From positions 1-7,246 of the forward strand of contig CAZWTY010000133.1 of the NCBI GenBank assembly GCA_964637565.1: a stretch of DNA of 7,246 bases. Reading direction: 5' to 3'. The notes below the pieces were generated by a model. The model did not search any database and was not told the DNA's origin. It saw only the letters and a list, made by a program, of their open reading frames with translations. Origin of the DNA: DYJE01 sp964637565. Lineage in GTDB: Bacteria; Desulfobacterota; Desulfobacteria; Desulfobacterales; Desulfolunaceae. Every line of letters begins with the position of its first letter. Within the stretch, counting starts at the first letter, position 1. The position numbers and the translations under genes are program-made. Below, piece by piece: positions 5,249 through 7,246 of this stretch.

Positions 5249-6889
5249 ATGAGCAACAGCACAAAGTTTATTTTCGTGACGGGCGGCGTTCTGTCCTCTC
5301 TGGGAAAAGGGCTTGCCTCGGCTGTGATCGGGGCTCTTCTCGAAGCCCGCGGGCTTACGGTTTCCCTTCAGAAACTCGATCCCTACATCAACGTCGACCC
5401 CGGGACGATGAACCCGTTCCAGCACGGCGAGGTGTTCGTCACCGATGACGGCGCGGAAACCGACCTGGACCTGGGGCATTACGAACGGTTCACCACAGCC
5501 AGCCTGGGCAAGGACAACAACTTCACCACGGGCCGGATCTACAACTCGGTGATCACCAAGGAACGGCGGGGAGAGTATCTGGGCGGCACCGTCCAGGTGA
5601 TCCCCCATATCACCGACGAGATCAAACGCTGCATCCTGCTCCTTTCAGGTCGTGTGGACGTGGCCATCATCGAAATCGGGGGCACCATCGGCGACATCGA
5701 AAGTCTGCCGTTCCTCGAAGCCATCCGCCAGCTCCGGGCTGACCTGGGCAAGGAAAACGTGCTCTACATTCACCTGACCCTTCTGCCTTACATCGCCACG
5801 GCGGGTGAGCTGAAAACCAAGCCCACCCAGCACAGCGTCAAGGAACTCCGAAGCATCGGTATCCAGCCGGACATCCTGCTCTGCCGCACGGACCGGGAGA
5901 TCCCGGCGGACATGAAGGCGAAAATCGCCCTGTTCTGCAACGTGGACAAGGACGCGGTGATCATGGCCAAAGACGTGGACTGCATCTACGAGCTTCCCCT
6001 GATCTACCACGAGGACGGGCTCGATGAAAAAATCGTGAAAAGCCTCCACATCTGGACCCGGGCTCCCCGTCTCGGGGACTGGCAGGATTTTGTGGACCGG
6101 TTCAAACGGCCCCAGTTCACCGTGACCATCGGGATCGTGGGGAAATACGTGGATCTCACCGAATCCTACAAAAGCCTCAACGAGGCCCTGTACCACGGGG
6201 GCATTCCCAACGACAGCCGGGTGAAACTCCAGTTCATCGATTCGGAAAAAATCGACGAATCGAACTGCCGGGAGGTGCTGGGGCACCTGAACGGCATTCT
6301 CGTTCCCGGCGGTTTCGGTCCCCGGGGGGTGGAAGGCAAGATCCTGGCCGCGAAATTCGCCCGTGAAAACAAGGTGCCCTATTTCGGAATCTGTCTCGGC
6401 ATGCAGATCGCCGTCATCGAGTTCGCCCGACATGTGGCCGGCATGGCCCACGCCAACAGCACCGAGTTCGACCGGAAAACCAAGTTCCCGGTGATCTACC
6501 TGATGAAAGAATGGCTGAACGAGACAACCGGAGAAATGGAGTATCGCGACGTGGATTCGGACAAAGGCGGAACCCTGAGGCTGGGGGCCTATCCGTGCAG
6601 GCTCCAGAAAGACACCTTCGCCTTTGACGCCTACGGCGCCGAAGACATCTCCGAGCGTCATCGCCACCGTTACGAGTTCAACAACGAGTACATGGACGCC
6701 CTCAAGGAAAAGGGGCTGGTGATCAGCGGCACCTCACCCAACGGTACCCTGGTGGAAATCGTGGAGATCAAGGACCATCCCTGGTACCTGGGCTGTCAGT
6801 TCCACCCCGAATTCAAATCCAAACCCATGAAGCCCCATCCCCTGTTTGTGGATTTTATCCGGGCATCCCTGAAAAATCCCAAAAGCTGA
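5249..6889 (+). CDS. pyrG: CTP synthase (glutamine-hydrolysing)
   Basis: Cytoplasmic enzyme that makes CTP from UTP, ATP and glutamine, the last step of de novo pyrimidine nucleotide synthesis. The 546 residues match the usual length. The N-terminal synthetase (amidoligase) domain has the P-loop GGVLSSLGKG at 12-21, KLDPYINVDPGTM at about 42-54, Mg2+ ligands Asp72 (ETDLDLGHYERF) and Glu142 (IEIGGTIGDIES), and the UTP-binding KTKPTQHS segment at about 189-196. The C-terminal class I glutaminase domain (about 290 onward) has the oxyanion PGGFGPRG at 353-360, nucleophile Cys382 in GICLGMQ, and the His519/Glu521 pair in QFHPEF. The start is ATG at 5249 with AAGGGGGAAG just upstream. An in-frame TTG at 5213 would add 12 unrelated residues and overlap eno. 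A GC-rich hairpin follows the stop. Confidence 0.98.
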   Translation: MSNSTKFIFVTGGVLSSLGKGLASAVIGALLEARGLTVSLQKLDPYINVDPGTMNPFQHGEVFVTDDGAETDLDLGHYERFTTASLGKDNNFTTGRIYNSVITKERRGEYLGGTVQVIPHITDEIKRCILLLSGRVDVAIIEIGGTIGDIESLPFLEAIRQLRADLGKENVLYIHLTLLPYIATAGELKTKPTQHSVKELRSIGIQPDILLCRTDREIPADMKAKIALFCNVDKDAVIMAKDVDCIYELPLIYHEDGLDEKIVKSLHIWTRAPRLGDWQDFVDRFKRPQFTVTIGIVGKYVDLTESYKSLNEALYHGGIPNDSRVKLQFIDSEKIDESNCREVLGHLNGILVPGGFGPRGVEGKILAAKFARENKVPYFGICLGMQIAVIEFARHVAGMAHANSTEFDRKTKFPVIYLMKEWLNETTGEMEYRDVDSDKGGTLRLGAYPCRLQKDTFAFDAYGAEDISERHRHRYEFNNEYMDALKEKGLVISGTSPNGTLVEIVEIKDHPWYLGCQFHPEFKSKPMKPHPLFVDFIRASLKNPKS

Positions 6890-6903
6890 AACATCCATAC
6901 CCA

Positions 6904-6923
6904 GGCCGGGCTTTTGCCCGGCC
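6904..6923 (+). terminator. GC-rich stem-loop after pyrG
   Basis: GGCCGGGC (6904-6911) pairs perfectly with GCCCGGCC (6916-6923) around a TTTT loop, starting 15 bp after the pyrG stop. The stem is as strong as an intrinsic terminator, but it is followed by ATGTGGGG and not a T run. It may therefore protect the 3' end of the mRNA or work with a helper factor instead of being a classic Rho-independent terminator. Confidence 0.6.
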
Positions 6924-7081
6924 ATGTGGGGTGGCGAAAGTCCTGTCTCATATGGCCTGTGGAAGGTCATGCCAATCTCTTCTGTTCTGTCGATGAATGG
7001 TAATAATCCCGCCCAAATTGTTATCGAATATTTTGCATTATAGTGGTTGTCAGAATAAAATTCCGATTGCCGCATTTTATG

Positions 7082-7184
7082 AACATCGAATGGTGAATGG
7101 GTTCACGGCTCACTCTTTTCGCATGGGAAGAAAACAGTGTTCAAATTCACTATTTAAAAAAGGAGTTATCCTTCATTCGATGTT
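7082..7184. repeat. 103-bp element bounded by an 11-bp perfect inverted repeat
   Basis: AACATCGAATG at 7082-7092 is the exact reverse complement of CATTCGATGTT at 7174-7184. Directly inside the left arm is a hairpin GTGAA-TGGG-TTCAC (7093-7106). Directly inside the right arm is AAGGA-GTTA-TCCTT (7160-7173). The right arm runs into a tandem pair of GATGTTG (7179-7185, 7186-7192). The 81-bp interior has no open frame of note. The layout resembles a MITE-like or REP-type intergenic element, but copy number and target duplication cannot be judged here. Confidence 0.45.
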
Positions 7185-7189
7185 GGATG

Positions 7190-7246
7190 TTGATGGCGTC
7201 GTAAAAAAGCCCGATTTCTGCGTTGCGCTTCATCCCTCGTCACTGC
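7190..7246. repeat. Left end of a probable dispersed intergenic repeat, cut by the window edge
   Basis: The last 57 bp, beginning TTGATGGCGTCGTAAAAAAG and continuing through CCCGATTT and GCGTTGCGCTTCATCC, resemble from memory the arm of a palindromic dispersed repeat common between genes in Desulfobacterota-type genomes. In that repeat the TCGTAAAAAG...CGATTT sequence reappears inverted on the far side. Only one arm lies in the window, so the palindrome cannot be shown here. The family identity is recollection; no alignment was made. Confidence 0.45.

Larger units (their letters stand above)
6890..7246. other. Non-coding region downstream of pyrG
   Basis: About 357 bp with no credible gene; the minus-strand open frame at 6734-7075 mostly shadows the end of pyrG. 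Contents in order: a perfect 8-bp GC hairpin at 6904-6923, a second 7-bp hairpin (ATGGCCT 6952-6958 with AGGTCAT 6964-6970, one G-U pair) followed by a pyrimidine-rich stretch, an AT-rich promoter-like patch (TTGTTA 7018-7023, TATAGT 7039-7044, only a 15-nt spacer), the inverted-repeat element at 7082-7184, and a repeat-like end from 7190. The gene downstream of pyrG is outside the window; no kdsA start is seen. Confidence 0.55.

Noticed and set aside
5645..6667. Long antisense open frame (340 codons) across pyrG
   Set aside because: Same cause: open only because of third-position GC in pyrG. The translated product is low-complexity and resembles no protein.
7018..7044. Promoter TTGTTA...TATAGT downstream of pyrG
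   Set aside because: The spacer is only 15 nt, the region is AT-rich, and no gene follows within the window.

Overview
The window carries two same-strand housekeeping gene blocks from a moderately GC-rich Gram-negative bacterium, separated and flanked by AT-richer DNA that holds palindromic and repeat-like elements. The gene set fits a sulfate-reducer-type Desulfobacterota (Desulfobacterales-like) genome: a rhodanese plus MauE/DoxX-type membrane protein sit next to ftsB, and the right edge resembles a dispersed repeat I associate with that group. The taxonomic call is inference; no rRNA or lineage-specific marker is present.

Block 1 (362-3601) is a tightly packed apparent operon. It contains murJ (lipid II flippase), an FtsB/DivIC-type septum protein with a long acidic tail, an 81-residue single-TPR protein, a membrane-anchored rhodanese-domain protein, and a four-helix MauE/DoxX-type protein. 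From ftsB onward the genes are separated by 2 bp or overlap, and the last one starts at a TTG inside the preceding gene. A good sigma70-like promoter lies upstream of murJ (134-162). A second one, with a perfect TATAAT, lies inside the 3' end of murJ (1779-1807) and could express ftsB and the downstream genes on their own.

The gap at 3602-3948 has no credible gene. It holds a 90-bp quasi-palindrome (3650-3739) whose imperfect pairs are mostly of the kind that become G-U wobbles only in a minus-strand transcript, and a weak terminator-like hairpin (3827-3860) ahead of eno.

Block 2 (3949-6889) is eno (enolase) followed after 25 bp by pyrG (CTP synthase). Both are full length with intact catalytic residues. 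An 8-bp perfect GC hairpin follows pyrG. In Escherichia coli pyrG, eno and ftsB are also neighbours, so the window is a rearranged form of that old neighbourhood with a redox pair and a TPR protein inserted.

The right end (6924-7246) is non-coding. It contains an 11-bp perfect inverted repeat bounding a 103-bp segment with a small hairpin just inside each arm (7082-7184), followed directly by what looks like the left end of a dispersed repeat cut by the window edge. No tRNA, rRNA, CRISPR array, transposase or defence gene was seen. The least explained parts are the palindromic intergenic elements; the genes are mostly conserved housekeeping functions.
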